Source of the DNA: an uncultured Dehalococcoidia bacterium
Lineage (GTDB): Bacteria > Chloroflexota > Dehalococcoidia > Lucifugimonadales > Lucifugimonadaceae
Assembly: GCA_913052475.1 (NCBI GenBank)
Contig: CAJXEJ010000009.1
Coordinates: 1 to 62,365, forward strand
Direction of reading: 5' to 3'
Length of the DNA: 62,365 bases
Shown here: one piece after another, positions 8,679 through 16,710 of the stretch
Position numbering within the stretch: the first letter of the stretch is position 1
How the letters are laid out: each line of letters opens with the position of its first letter
Position numbers and translations under genes: made by a program
The notes under the pieces: generated by a model
What the model saw: the letters and a program-made list of their open reading frames with translations, nothing else
Databases searched by the model: none
Told to the model about the DNA's origin: nothing

Positions 8679-10096
8679 TGCGCAATTTTCCTGCGGTTTC
8701 ATATATAGCACTCGTAGTTGTCGAGAGCATCCAGTGGTTCGCCGTGCTCGCCATGATTGGCGGCATGATAGCGCTGGGCGGATCACCAATTCCGTGGTTC
8801 GCATTGTTTTTGTTATTCAGTGTGGGGATGTCGTCGGGCTGGTTGTTTGGCGGGATAAAGAGCGACAACGCTACTGTGGCGCTGCTTCAGGGTGCGGTTG
8901 CGTTGGCAGCTGTGTACCTGACGATGGCCAATGTGACAGTGACGGAGGGTTGGTCGTTCAAGATCGCATGGCCTGTCGATACGTTTGGTGGGACCTACGG
9001 AAACGAGGGAGTTGCCGATGTAATGCTTGGCGTTGTTGCGACCGGATGGGTTTGGTATCGATCACAGAGTCTGGTAGCGAATGGTGACGTTCGAGGAAGA
9101 CTGAGCAGTGCTTTCAAATATGGCACAGCGTTCCTTGCAATTGCCCTGCTCGTTGAGTTTGCTGTCGTTCGTTCCGATATTGGTATTGCACCGCTTCTAC
9201 TACCGTTCTACGGTGCTGCGTTGATCGGTATGGCGGTATCTCGACTCCCACAATCTGCCGATGCAGGTCAGGCTTCATGGCCGCTGATTATCGGAGTTTC
9301 GGTCGGCGGAATTCTTGGTGTCGGAACTATTGCTGCGCTCCTTACGGGTCGATACGGAGACATTGGTGTTCGTGGAATGATCAACGCGTGGGGAGCTTTT
9401 ATCGACGCGTTGTTGTGGGCTCTTCACTATCCAATCAAGTGGATGGTGACTGCGATCGAGCTGCTCCTCCTTTGGCTGAGAGAACGATTAGGTTCGAAAG
9501 AGGCCGAAGAAGAATCGCAGGGGGCAAGTGAGCTTTCCGAAGATATGGTCGACCTGGCGGCCGAGCGTGCAGAAGAAACTACCGAGTTCGTGCTTGAAGC
9601 TTTTCGGTGGCCGTTGTCGATGCTTCTCATCGTGGTTCTGTTCTTTGTTTTGGTGTTTGCGTATCGACGTTTCTCGGTTCGCAATAGGGATACGGACGAC
9701 ACCGATCGCGAGTCGATCCGAGGCGATGCTGACACCAGGGCCGACATGATGAAACTGTTGTCGAGTCTGATGCCTGGTTGGATGAAGGGTCAAAAGCAGC
9801 AGTCGCTATGGAAGTGGCCGGAGGGTGAGCACGGTGTTGCTGAAGCGTTTCTGCTGTACTTCGACACTCTTGCGGCTGCGATTAAGCGCGGGATGGTTTT
9901 CAATCCGAACGCTACGCCAAATGAACGGGTTACAGCATTAGCTGTGTTTTTACCCGGCGCACCGGTGGAAACGGTTACGAGCCGGTTTAATGCTGCCTGC
10001 TATGGCGCACAACCTGCAGATCTCAACGAGATCGAACGCCTGAGGTGGGAGGTCGAAGCTGCTGCGAAGCGACCGCAACCAGGTGGAGAAGAGTAG
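8678..10096 (+). CDS. Polytopic membrane protein with C-terminal DUF4129
   Basis: The 472-residue protein starts with GTG overlapping the previous stop. It has about seven hydrophobic segments over residues 1-265, an acidic cytoplasmic or periplasmic linker (ERLGSKEAEEESQGASEL), another membrane helix near 310 (LSMLLIVVLFFVLVFAY), and a C-terminal domain with AFLLYFDTLAAAIKRG and NATPNERVTALA, typical of DUF4129. In many bacteria DUF4129 is fused to or next to a transglutaminase-like TgpA protein in MoxR-DUF58 operons. No transglutaminase is seen here, so this protein ends a three-gene module. Confidence 0.8.
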   Translation: MRNFPAVSYIALVVVESIQWFAVLAMIGGMIALGGSPIPWFALFLLFSVGMSSGWLFGGIKSDNATVALLQGAVALAAVYLTMANVTVTEGWSFKIAWPVDTFGGTYGNEGVADVMLGVVATGWVWYRSQSLVANGDVRGRLSSAFKYGTAFLAIALLVEFAVVRSDIGIAPLLLPFYGAALIGMAVSRLPQSADAGQASWPLIIGVSVGGILGVGTIAALLTGRYGDIGVRGMINAWGAFIDALLWALHYPIKWMVTAIELLLLWLRERLGSKEAEEESQGASELSEDMVDLAAERAEETTEFVLEAFRWPLSMLLIVVLFFVLVFAYRRFSVRNRDTDDTDRESIRGDADTRADMMKLLSSLMPGWMKGQKQQSLWKWPEGEHGVAEAFLLYFDTLAAAIKRGMVFNPNATPNERVTALAVFLPGAPVETVTSRFNAACYGAQPADLNEIERLRWEVEAAAKRPQPGGEE

Positions 10097-10125
10097 TTCG
10101 TTCCAAAAGAGCGGCGCAGGTGTCA

Positions 10126-11619
10126 TTATTGGTTGTGGCTAATCGGTTCAGGCAGCGTGATGACACGCAGCAGGTTGGTGGTTCCGGGCACGCCGATCGG
10201 CATTCCAACGACCGCCACGATCACGTCGCCCTCTTTTGCGATTTTCGTTTCGAGAGCGAGGTCGGAACCAGCAGTGAACATGTGTTGAATATTCGAATGA
10301 GCGGGAACTACGACCGGGATGACACCCCAACGTAGTGCGAGCTTTGCACCGGCACCGATATCGGGTATGAGTGCGAAGAGGGGTGTGCTTGGTCGATACG
10401 TCGCGACACGCCCGGCGGTACCTCCGGATTCGGTAAATGCGACGATCGCCTTGGCCTTGAGGCTTCCTGCGACCACTCCAGCGCTATCGGCAATGGAATC
10501 ATCGACGGCGGGACCACCTTTGGCGGCGACTTTGCGCCTTCGCTCGGCAAGCATTGGATATTCGATAAATCGTTCGGCTCGTTTCGCAATGCGTGTCATC
10601 GCCTGAACGGTTCGGTAAGGGAATTTTCCGACCGAGGTTTCGGCCGAGAGCATGATTGCATCCGTGCCATCACGCACAGCGTTGTAGACGTCGGTGACTT
10701 CCGCTCGGGTCGGGGACGGGTGTTCGACCATCGATTCCATCATCTGAGTGGCGGTAATAACGGGTTTACCGATTTCGTTTGCCATTCGGATGATCCGTTT
10801 CTGCACGGACGGTACGCGTTCAAACGGAAGCTCGACTCCAAGATCGCCACGGGCGACCATTACGGCGTCGGAGTGGTCGAGAATATCGGCAAGGTTGTCG
10901 ACCGCCTGCTGGATTTCGATTTTCGCAACAAGTTGCGGTGTTTTGCCAGATTTCGCCAGATACTTACGTACCCGGTCGACATCGCCACCATCCCTGATAT
11001 AGGAAAGCCCGACAAAATCGATATCTGATGATTCAACGAATGCTAGCGCTTCGATGGTCTCGGGTGTGAAGTAGTTGACCGTGGTGGTGTTTCCGGGTGC
11101 GGTGACTGCCTTGTTTGGCTTCATCACTCCGCCCATGGTGACCCGGCAATGAATTTCTTCTTCATCGATGTCTTCGACACGAAGTTCAATGGATCCTTCG
11201 TCGATCAGAACCAGAGAAGCCTTTTTGATATCGTTGTGCAATCCGAGTGGCCAGACGCTCGCGCGTGCGGCATTTCCGTCACATGGGTCGCGTTGAAGAA
11301 CGAAATGTTGCCCGGTCGAAAGTGTGATTTCCGGCTGTTCCATTTCACCGACGCGGTACTTGGGTCCGGGGAGGTCGGCAAGGATTCCGACAGCGACTCC
11401 CATTTCTTCTGCGGCTTGCCTGAGGATCGCTACGTAGCTGTGGTGTTCGTCTGAATTGCCGTGGCTGAGGTTCAGTCTCCCGACCGACATCCCCGCGCGA
11501 ATGAGCCGTTTTATTCGAGGAAGCGTGCCTGTGGCGGGTCCAATCGTGCAGACGATTCGGGTGCGCGCACGTCTCTTTAGGAACGGTGGGAGCAAATAGG
11601 AACTATCAGTATCAGCCAA
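10126..11619 (-). CDS. pyk: Pyruvate kinase
   Basis: Last step of glycolysis: phosphoenolpyruvate plus ADP to pyruvate plus ATP, in the cytosol. The 497 residues cover the usual length. Seen are the N-terminal RTRIVCTIGPATG, the phosphate-binding RLNLSHGN, the catalytic Lys and metal Glu in LVAKIE, MVARGDLGVELPFERVP, the signature KPVITATQMMESM and the C-terminal regulatory domain with AIVAFTESGGTAGRVA. The start is a TTG at 11619 with GGAG eight bases upstream; the next residues are ADTDSSYLLPP, a short extension before the barrel. Divergent from the zinc-ribbon gene. Confidence 0.96.
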   Translation of the reverse strand: MADTDSSYLLPPFLKRRARTRIVCTIGPATGTLPRIKRLIRAGMSVGRLNLSHGNSDEHHSYVAILRQAAEEMGVAVGILADLPGPKYRVGEMEQPEITLSTGQHFVLQRDPCDGNAARASVWPLGLHNDIKKASLVLIDEGSIELRVEDIDEEEIHCRVTMGGVMKPNKAVTAPGNTTTVNYFTPETIEALAFVESSDIDFVGLSYIRDGGDVDRVRKYLAKSGKTPQLVAKIEIQQAVDNLADILDHSDAVMVARGDLGVELPFERVPSVQKRIIRMANEIGKPVITATQMMESMVEHPSPTRAEVTDVYNAVRDGTDAIMLSAETSVGKFPYRTVQAMTRIAKRAERFIEYPMLAERRRKVAAKGGPAVDDSIADSAGVVAGSLKAKAIVAFTESGGTAGRVATYRPSTPLFALIPDIGAGAKLALRWGVIPVVVPAHSNIQHMFTAGSDLALETKIAKEGDVIVAVVGMPIGVPGTTNLLRVITLPEPISHNQ

Positions 11620-11738
11620 TCGAATCTCCAGAGGATGGTTTCACTTTAGTGGTAGTTCACCAAAAAGCAGCTTATCGAGGATACACATTTCCGGTTGTCG
11701 ATTGATGCAATATTGGGTTGAAGATTGGTTCTGCAAAT

Positions 11739-11766
11739 TTGACACCAAAACTGACAGGTCTACTAT
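11739..11766 (+). promoter_or_regulatory. Sigma-70-type promoter for the zinc-ribbon/recombinase pair
   Basis: TTGACA at 11739-11744 and TACTAT at 11761-11766 are separated by 16 nt, about 55 nt before the GTG start at 11821. The match to -35/-10 consensus is good; the assignment is by sequence only. Confidence 0.6.
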
Positions 11767-11820
11767 TCACATAGTACTCCCCGCGTTTATCCGACATTAT
11801 TCACTCTTCAGGATCACTAC

Positions 11821-12522
11821 GTGACAATCGCAAAATCTCTCCTTTCACTCCAAGACACGGATCAAACCTTAGCGCTGAGACGACGTGAGTATCGGGAGAT
11901 AGAGGCAGAACTCGACTCCGAAGGCGGCTTGCCCGAGCTCCGTGACAATTGCGAGAAGAACAGAGTTCGCGAGTTGGAAGCGAAAGTCGAAACGGCGCGG
12001 CTCGAATCCGATCTAGCATCTTTGAAGGATCATGTTGGTGAGCTGGAAACCCGGCTTTATGGTGGCGCTATCACCAACGTTCGCGAACTGACAGCGATCG
12101 AAACCGAGTATTCCGCCGCCCGACGAAACCTCGCTCAGATCGAAGAGTCGATTGCTCCTGCCGAAGTGGCAGCTGAGCACGCTCGACAGCAATTTGAAGA
12201 CTTGACCAAAGAACTAGGCGATAAAGAAAAAATCTGGGAGACTCGCCAGGTGGAGCTTCGCCAGAACAAAGCGAAAGCTGGATCGGCGTTCAACGAGATG
12301 CTGGGGCTTCGAAACGCTGAAGCATCCCAGATACCAGAAGAAGACCTTGCACGGTACACACGACTGTTCCGGTCGAACCGTGGAATCGCTGTTGTCAGGG
12401 TCGACCGTGGCGTGTGTCAGGGGTGCGCAGTTCGACTGCCTGTTGGTGAGTTGACTCGTCTCCGAGCTGCCGCCGGACCCATCCCCTGCAGTTGCGGCAG
12501 GGCACTACTGACTGAGCAATAA
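11821..12522 (+). CDS. C4-type zinc-ribbon coiled-coil protein (DUF164 family)
   Basis: The 233-residue protein is mostly a long charged alpha-helical hairpin (LQDTDQTLALRRREYREIE through about residue 170), followed by a C-terminal zinc ribbon with CQGC and a late CSC pair (VDRGVCQGCAVRLP, then PIPCSCGRALL). Proteins of this kind resemble bacterial CT398/FlgZ-like and nucleic-acid-binding zinc-ribbon factors; the biochemical role is not established. The start is GTG, placed about 55 nt after a good promoter. The stop TAA at 12520-12522 is directly followed by the TTG start of the recombinase-derived gene, which points to one transcript and coupled translation. Confidence 0.85.
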   Translation: MTIAKSLLSLQDTDQTLALRRREYREIEAELDSEGGLPELRDNCEKNRVRELEAKVETARLESDLASLKDHVGELETRLYGGAITNVRELTAIETEYSAARRNLAQIEESIAPAEVAAEHARQQFEDLTKELGDKEKIWETRQVELRQNKAKAGSAFNEMLGLRNAEASQIPEEDLARYTRLFRSNRGIAVVRVDRGVCQGCAVRLPVGELTRLRAAAGPIPCSCGRALLTEQ

Positions 12523-13950
12523 TTGCGGGCAGTCGGATTCCATAGCGAACCCGCTCAAAGTACAAACGCGTCCGCAAATCTCCAGAATACTGGCGAAGAT
12601 TTCGGTTCGTCAGATCGATTACACCCACGTGCCGAGATCGAGCTGTACTGCCAACGCAATTCGCACCAATTGGTGAATTGGTTCGAGCCTGGCGAAGGCG
12701 AAAACGCAAACGATTTTGATGCACGGCACGATCGGTATCGACAGATGATCGCATCGTTCACGGGCGCAGATGCACGTCTGGCCCTTGTGTTGGTTCCGGA
12801 CGCTTCACACATTGCCGAAAACCTTGAGACTCTGATTGGTCGCCTTCTTGAGCTAGATCGACTCGGAACTGAAGTCCGGTGTACCGATCCTGATCGCCCT
12901 GATGCCTTACAGAGCGGCGAGCAGTTACTTGGGCTGGGAGGTCGTACTCCGCAGCGACAGGCTCGCATTCGGGATGCAATCGTCGCTAAAGCGTCACGAG
13001 GCGAAGTGCTGGGACGTACTCCATTTGGTTACGAGGCGGGGGCGGATGGATTGCTGAATCCAGTACCCGACGAAGTTGAGATTGTTCAGGAGATTTTCGA
13101 AACATACGCAGGACCCTGGCATGCTGAGGATTCGAAGCCGCTGGGTGGACCCGGATTCCGGGCGATTGCAAGATCGCTGAATGAACGTGGCCTGTTGACT
13201 CGCACCGGACGCCCGTGGTCGGCGTTAGCGATATCGGGGATTCTCAAAAACAGAACTTATCTCGGTACTTACACCAGGTACGGAGTAAGGATCGCCGGGA
13301 GCCACGAACCTATCGTGGAACGTGAGATATTCAACCGCGCCGAAGCTGTCACGCGAACTCGCAAGCCGATTCGGCGAACTGCTGGCGAGGCTCCGTATCT
13401 GCTTGGTGGTATTGCGCGGTGCGACCTTTGTGGCAGAGGACTGTCCGGGCTAACCCGTCGACGGGAATGGACGCGGGTGGATGGATCTTCGACTTCTCGG
13501 TCGTATCGATACTACGAGTGCCCGTCGCGCAACGCCCGTCGTGAGCGCACGGAGGATGTGGCAAGGCACTCCTCTTGGCACGCCGACGAACTAGAGAACC
13601 TCGTGTTGCAAGATATCCAGAACTGGGGCGTGCGGGTCAAGAAGAAGCTTCGACCCGTTGTTGGCGATTCGGCTACCGAAGAGATTGCAGAAGCGGAGCG
13701 AGATTTCACAAGGGCAGTAAGATCGGTTGCCTCGGCATATGGAACACTGAACGATCTTGCTGCTCCGTTGCAGAGACTCGAAGTGGCTCGGTCTGGTGCA
13801 AGGGACGAGAACATCGAACAGGCTGACGTTGATCGCTTGTTATCTGAAGTACACGAAAATGAAGTAACGATAGCGAAAGCTGCCGTTTCGGCTCTGATTG
13901 AACGGATCGTTGCCGGTGAAGAGCAAGTTGAAGTAATTCCGCGGTTCTAG
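12523..13950 (+). CDS. Large serine recombinase homologue with a degenerate catalytic domain
   Basis: The 475 residues follow the layout of large serine recombinases: an N-terminal resolvase-like domain (1-125), the PF07508-type recombinase domain with KASRGEVLGRTPFGYEAG and RSLNERGLLTRTGRPWSALA then GILKNRTYLGTYTRYG (about 150-270), a zinc ribbon (ARCDLCGRGLSGL, later YYECPSRN), and a C-terminal coiled coil. The catalytic domain is altered. The usual YARVS start is replaced by GFHSEPAQS, with no Arg-x-Ser, and the usual DRLxR helix start reads DASHIAE, so two catalytic arginines are missing. DNA-binding parts look intact. It starts with TTG directly after the zinc-ribbon gene's stop. No att-like repeats or cargo genes flank it, so I read it as a domesticated DNA-binding protein rather than an active element. 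Confidence 0.8.
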   Translation: MRAVGFHSEPAQSTNASANLQNTGEDFGSSDRLHPRAEIELYCQRNSHQLVNWFEPGEGENANDFDARHDRYRQMIASFTGADARLALVLVPDASHIAENLETLIGRLLELDRLGTEVRCTDPDRPDALQSGEQLLGLGGRTPQRQARIRDAIVAKASRGEVLGRTPFGYEAGADGLLNPVPDEVEIVQEIFETYAGPWHAEDSKPLGGPGFRAIARSLNERGLLTRTGRPWSALAISGILKNRTYLGTYTRYGVRIAGSHEPIVEREIFNRAEAVTRTRKPIRRTAGEAPYLLGGIARCDLCGRGLSGLTRRREWTRVDGSSTSRSYRYYECPSRNARRERTEDVARHSSWHADELENLVLQDIQNWGVRVKKKLRPVVGDSATEEIAEAERDFTRAVRSVASAYGTLNDLAAPLQRLEVARSGARDENIEQADVDRLLSEVHENEVTIAKAAVSALIERIVAGEEQVEVIPRF

Positions 13951-13976
13951 AGATTCCGCATTGAGAAGGGGACAGC

Positions 13977-14720
13977 ATGGGTAATTTAGACGGTAAAGTC
14001 GCTATTGTGACCGGTGGTGGCAGTGGTATTGGAAAGGGAATCGCAAAGGCACTCGCAGGCGAGGGCTGCAATGTCGTTATTGCAGCACGTGACCTGGATC
14101 GGCTCGAGTCTGCCGCTCAAGAGATAGGCGATGGAACCAACGTTGTTGCTGTGCAGACTGACGTTTCGAGCGAAGATTCGGTCAAAACGTTGTTCGCGAA
14201 GACTCAAACCCTGTTTGGCCAACTCGACATCTTGGTGAACAATTCCGGAATTGTTGCCGGTGGTGAAATCGGCGAGATTCCCACAGCGCGCTGGGATTCC
14301 GTGATGGCAGTCAATGTTCGGGGCGTTTTCATCTGTACCCGTGAGGCTTTCAAATCGATGAAGGAAGCCGGGGGTGGAAGGATCATCAACATCGGGAGCA
14401 TCTCGGCGAATCGCCCTCGCGAAGAATCAGCACCGTACACAACGAGCAAGCACGCCGTAACCGGATTGACACGAAGTACTGCCCTCGATGGTCGGCCGCA
14501 TGGAATTTCTTGTGGCCAGTTGAATCCAGGAAATACTGCGGTCGAATGGCGTTCGACCGGTGAGCAGGCTGTCCCGGGTATGGAGCTCGACAACGAGCCG
14601 ATGATCAAGGTTTCCGATATGGCTGCTGCAGCTCTTTACATGGCGACTTTGCCGCCCGAGGCGAACGTGCTGGAAATGACTGTGATGCCAATCGCTCAGG
14701 AGTACGTAGGCCGGGGTTAG
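13977..14720 (+). CDS. SDR-family NAD(P)-dependent oxidoreductase
   Basis: Classical short-chain dehydrogenase of 247 residues. It has the cofactor motif VTGGGSGIGKG (10-20), the NNSG loop (ILVNNSGIVAG) and the catalytic Ser with YTTSK (Ser in NIGSISANRP). The segment after the active site (PGNTAVEWRSTGEQAVPG) contains the usual flexible substrate lid. Starts at ATG 13977, after AAGGGG, 26 nt behind the recombinase-like gene, and could share its transcript. Substrate unknown. The C-terminus (VMPIAQEYVGRG) is typical of SDRs annotated as 3-oxoacyl-ACP reductase-like, which is not a functional proof. Confidence 0.9.
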   Translation: MGNLDGKVAIVTGGGSGIGKGIAKALAGEGCNVVIAARDLDRLESAAQEIGDGTNVVAVQTDVSSEDSVKTLFAKTQTLFGQLDILVNNSGIVAGGEIGEIPTARWDSVMAVNVRGVFICTREAFKSMKEAGGGRIINIGSISANRPREESAPYTTSKHAVTGLTRSTALDGRPHGISCGQLNPGNTAVEWRSTGEQAVPGMELDNEPMIKVSDMAAAALYMATLPPEANVLEMTVMPIAQEYVGRG

Positions 14721-14781
14721 GGCTACTTTTTAGGACGCGATCAAAACCAGCTGACTCGCTCGGAGGATCGAAACCGTGCGT

Positions 14782-15930
14782 TCACGAAGACGATGTTTCG
14801 AGTGCGGTTTCGTACATTGCTGCGACATTCTCTGGTGGGACATCGGCCCTGATGTTGTGAACGGCTGCGAGAGTGTAGCCACCACCGCTACCTAGGTCAC
14901 CGATTCGCGCTCGAACTTCGTTTGCGACATCTGTTGGCGATCCAGTAGGCATTATGATCTGAGTGTCGATACCGCCCCAGAAGCTGAGGTCTTTCCCGAA
15001 ATCACGTTTTAGCGCGCCCGGTTGCATTCCGGCAGCGTTGACCTGAACCGGGTTGAGGACGTTGACCCCGCAGTCGATGAGATCGCCTATTAGCGGTCGG
15101 ATGGCTCCGCAGCTATGCAGAATGACCTTGGCATCGGTGTTTTCGTGAATCGTTTCGCCCAGTCGCTTGTGAAACGGCTTAACCATCGAGCGATACAGGT
15201 CGGGATTCATCATTGGTGAGGTCTGGATACCGAGATCGTCGGCAATCGAAACGCCGTCGACAAGATCGCCGACTTCGGTTAACACGGTGCGAGCGAAATC
15301 GCACACCATATCGGTTCCGAGTTCTTGAAATGCATTTGCGAAATCGGGTTGAAGAACGAGGTCGGTCAGGAACTCAGAAAATCCCCTTATTCGTTGTCCG
15401 AGATACAGAATGCCGACGTTTCGCAATCTCACTACAAGCGCGTAGTCGGTCTCGGTGCGAAGTTTTTCGAGCTGAGCACGCAGCCCGGCGACGTTTGCCG
15501 GATCAGTTCCGTCGGCCCAAGGGAGCGACTCAGCGTCGGCAACGGTGGGATCGTCGAGGTGCTGCAACGGGCCATTAGTGTTCATGTAGGGCGATGCTGT
15601 GTCAGCCCTGCGCCAAGTAACGCCCCAGCCGTCGACGAGTGTGTTTTCGTCGAGAATGGTTCGGGCATCGACCGCACCGATCTTGGCGTCGACACCGCGA
15701 ACGTCGATGTCGAGATGCTTGAGGATTTTCTCGCTTGGCACGATGGTCGCTTCTGTGCCACCATCTCTTCCTTCGACGTCTTCAGATTCGAATCCGTAAT
15801 GTTTGAGCAATCCGGCGTAGGCGTCGGCCTGGATTCCAGTTTCGTGCGAGCCGCCGAAATCGATCGGGACACGGTCGGTTTCTTCGTGGTTGAGGGCTCG
15901 TGTTACTCGTTCACGATGTGAGAGAGCCAT
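14782..15930 (-). CDS. Uroporphyrinogen decarboxylase (UroD) superfamily protein, MtaA/CmuA-like
   Basis: TIM-barrel protein of the UroD superfamily. The group without heme-operon context includes corrinoid methyltransferases (MtaA, CmuA) and many uncharacterised catabolic members. I choose the start at 15930 (MALSHRERVTRALNHEETD, the usual family start) because AAGGAC lies seven bases upstream; an earlier in-frame ATG at 15972 would add 14 residues. The C-terminal half carries VILHSCGAIRPLIGDLID and ALKRDFGKDLSFWGGIDTQ, the His/Cys-containing region that binds zinc in MtaA-type enzymes. No corrinoid protein is in the window, so true UroD activity is unlikely but the methyl donor is unknown. 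Confidence 0.85.
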   Translation of the reverse strand: MALSHRERVTRALNHEETDRVPIDFGGSHETGIQADAYAGLLKHYGFESEDVEGRDGGTEATIVPSEKILKHLDIDVRGVDAKIGAVDARTILDENTLVDGWGVTWRRADTASPYMNTNGPLQHLDDPTVADAESLPWADGTDPANVAGLRAQLEKLRTETDYALVVRLRNVGILYLGQRIRGFSEFLTDLVLQPDFANAFQELGTDMVCDFARTVLTEVGDLVDGVSIADDLGIQTSPMMNPDLYRSMVKPFHKRLGETIHENTDAKVILHSCGAIRPLIGDLIDCGVNVLNPVQVNAAGMQPGALKRDFGKDLSFWGGIDTQIIMPTGSPTDVANEVRARIGDLGSGGGYTLAAVHNIRADVPPENVAAMYETALETSSS

Positions 15931-16137
15931 TGTTCGTCCTTTTGTAGGGGGTACGGGGCGATGAGTTATCACGCCACAGTACCAGTGCTCTGTTGTGAGC
16001 AGCCGACTGCAGCAGAATGATTCCGTGAAAATGTGGAGTGTTGCGTTAGCTCGGGCGATATTGCTGTGCCCTGATTGTTTGCAGGGGTCATTGGGTGGTT
16101 ATTGGCTGAGTCGAGGATGCCTTGGATTTTTGCTGGT

Positions 16138-16163
16138 GATACTGAATCAAATTCAGCATGACA
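16138..16163. repeat. 26-bp dispersed palindromic repeat, copy 1
   Basis: Copy of the family with core CTGAATCAAATTCAG (a 5-bp inverted repeat around 5 nt) ending in CATGACA. Near-identical copies lie at 20329-20354, 32073-32098 (opposite strand) and 32168-32193. It lies between the UroD-like gene and rnpB. Confidence 0.75.
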
Positions 16164-16210
16164 GTGTTGTTCGTAGATTCCTGATGAGAGAAACCTAGTA
16201 CCCTTGAGTG

Positions 16211-16594
16211 TGTCGCGAGGAGGACGGGCGGTCGCCGCTGCGCTTTCGGGTGTGGGGGAGGAAAGTCCGAGCACCTCATGAATCAGAGTGCCTGCTAACG
16301 GCAGGGCGGGGCGACCCGATAGAAAGTGCAACAGAAAACATACCGCCTATCGCGTAAGTGATGGGTAAGGGTGAAAAGGTGCGGTAAGAGCGCACCGTCC
16401 GGATGGCGACATTCGGGGTAAGGTAAACCTCACTCGGTGCAAGACCAAATAGGGAAGCTGTGACCGGATTCGGGTAGCTTCCGGGTTGGTTGCTTGAGCC
16501 TGTGGGCAACTGCAGGCCTAGATGGATGGCCGTCGCTGGTTTCGCTCAGGCGAGGCGAGTACAGGACTCGGCTTATAGTCCGCCTCGCGGCGAG
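16211..16594 (+). ncRNA. rnpB: RNase P RNA, bacterial type A
   Basis: Catalytic RNA of RNase P, which trims 5' leaders of pre-tRNAs. The conserved segments occur in order: GAGGAAAGTCCGAGC (P4 5' side region, about 16258), AACAGAAA (about 16330), GGTAAGGGTGAAAAGGTGCG (about 16365), TAAGAGCGCACC, AGACCAAATAGGG, AGATGGATGGCCG and ACTCGGCTTATAG (about 16566). The P1 stem closes between about 16212-16225 and 16578-16591 (CGCGAGG pairs with CCTCGCG). Length about 385 nt fits type A. A terminator follows directly. Exact ends are taken from the P1 stem and could be off by several bases. Confidence 0.95.
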
Positions 16595-16605
16595 ACTAAT
16601 ACGTG

Positions 16606-16640
16606 AAAAGCCCCCGGTTTTATCGAGGGCTTTTGCTTTT
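16606..16640 (+). terminator. Terminator of RNase P RNA
   Basis: Stem AAAAGCCCCCG/CGAGGGCTTTT (one mismatch) with a short T-rich loop, followed by GCTTTT. Placed about 12 nt after the P1 stem; the A and T arms make it usable from the opposite side too. Confidence 0.85.
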
Positions 16641-16710
16641 TAATGTTGGTCGCTTTGACTCGGGTAGATTCCGGTGTGTGCCAGAGGTGATCGTTGGGTG
16701 AGGGAGATAC

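Noticed and set aside
12523-13950. Reading the serine recombinase as an active integrase of a mobile island
   Set aside because: Catalytic residues are missing and there are no att-like repeats, phage genes or cargo; neighbours are housekeeping-type genes.
15325-15921. Long plus-strand open frame antisense to the UroD-like gene
   Set aside because: It is the mirror of a clear UroD-family protein and has no independent features.
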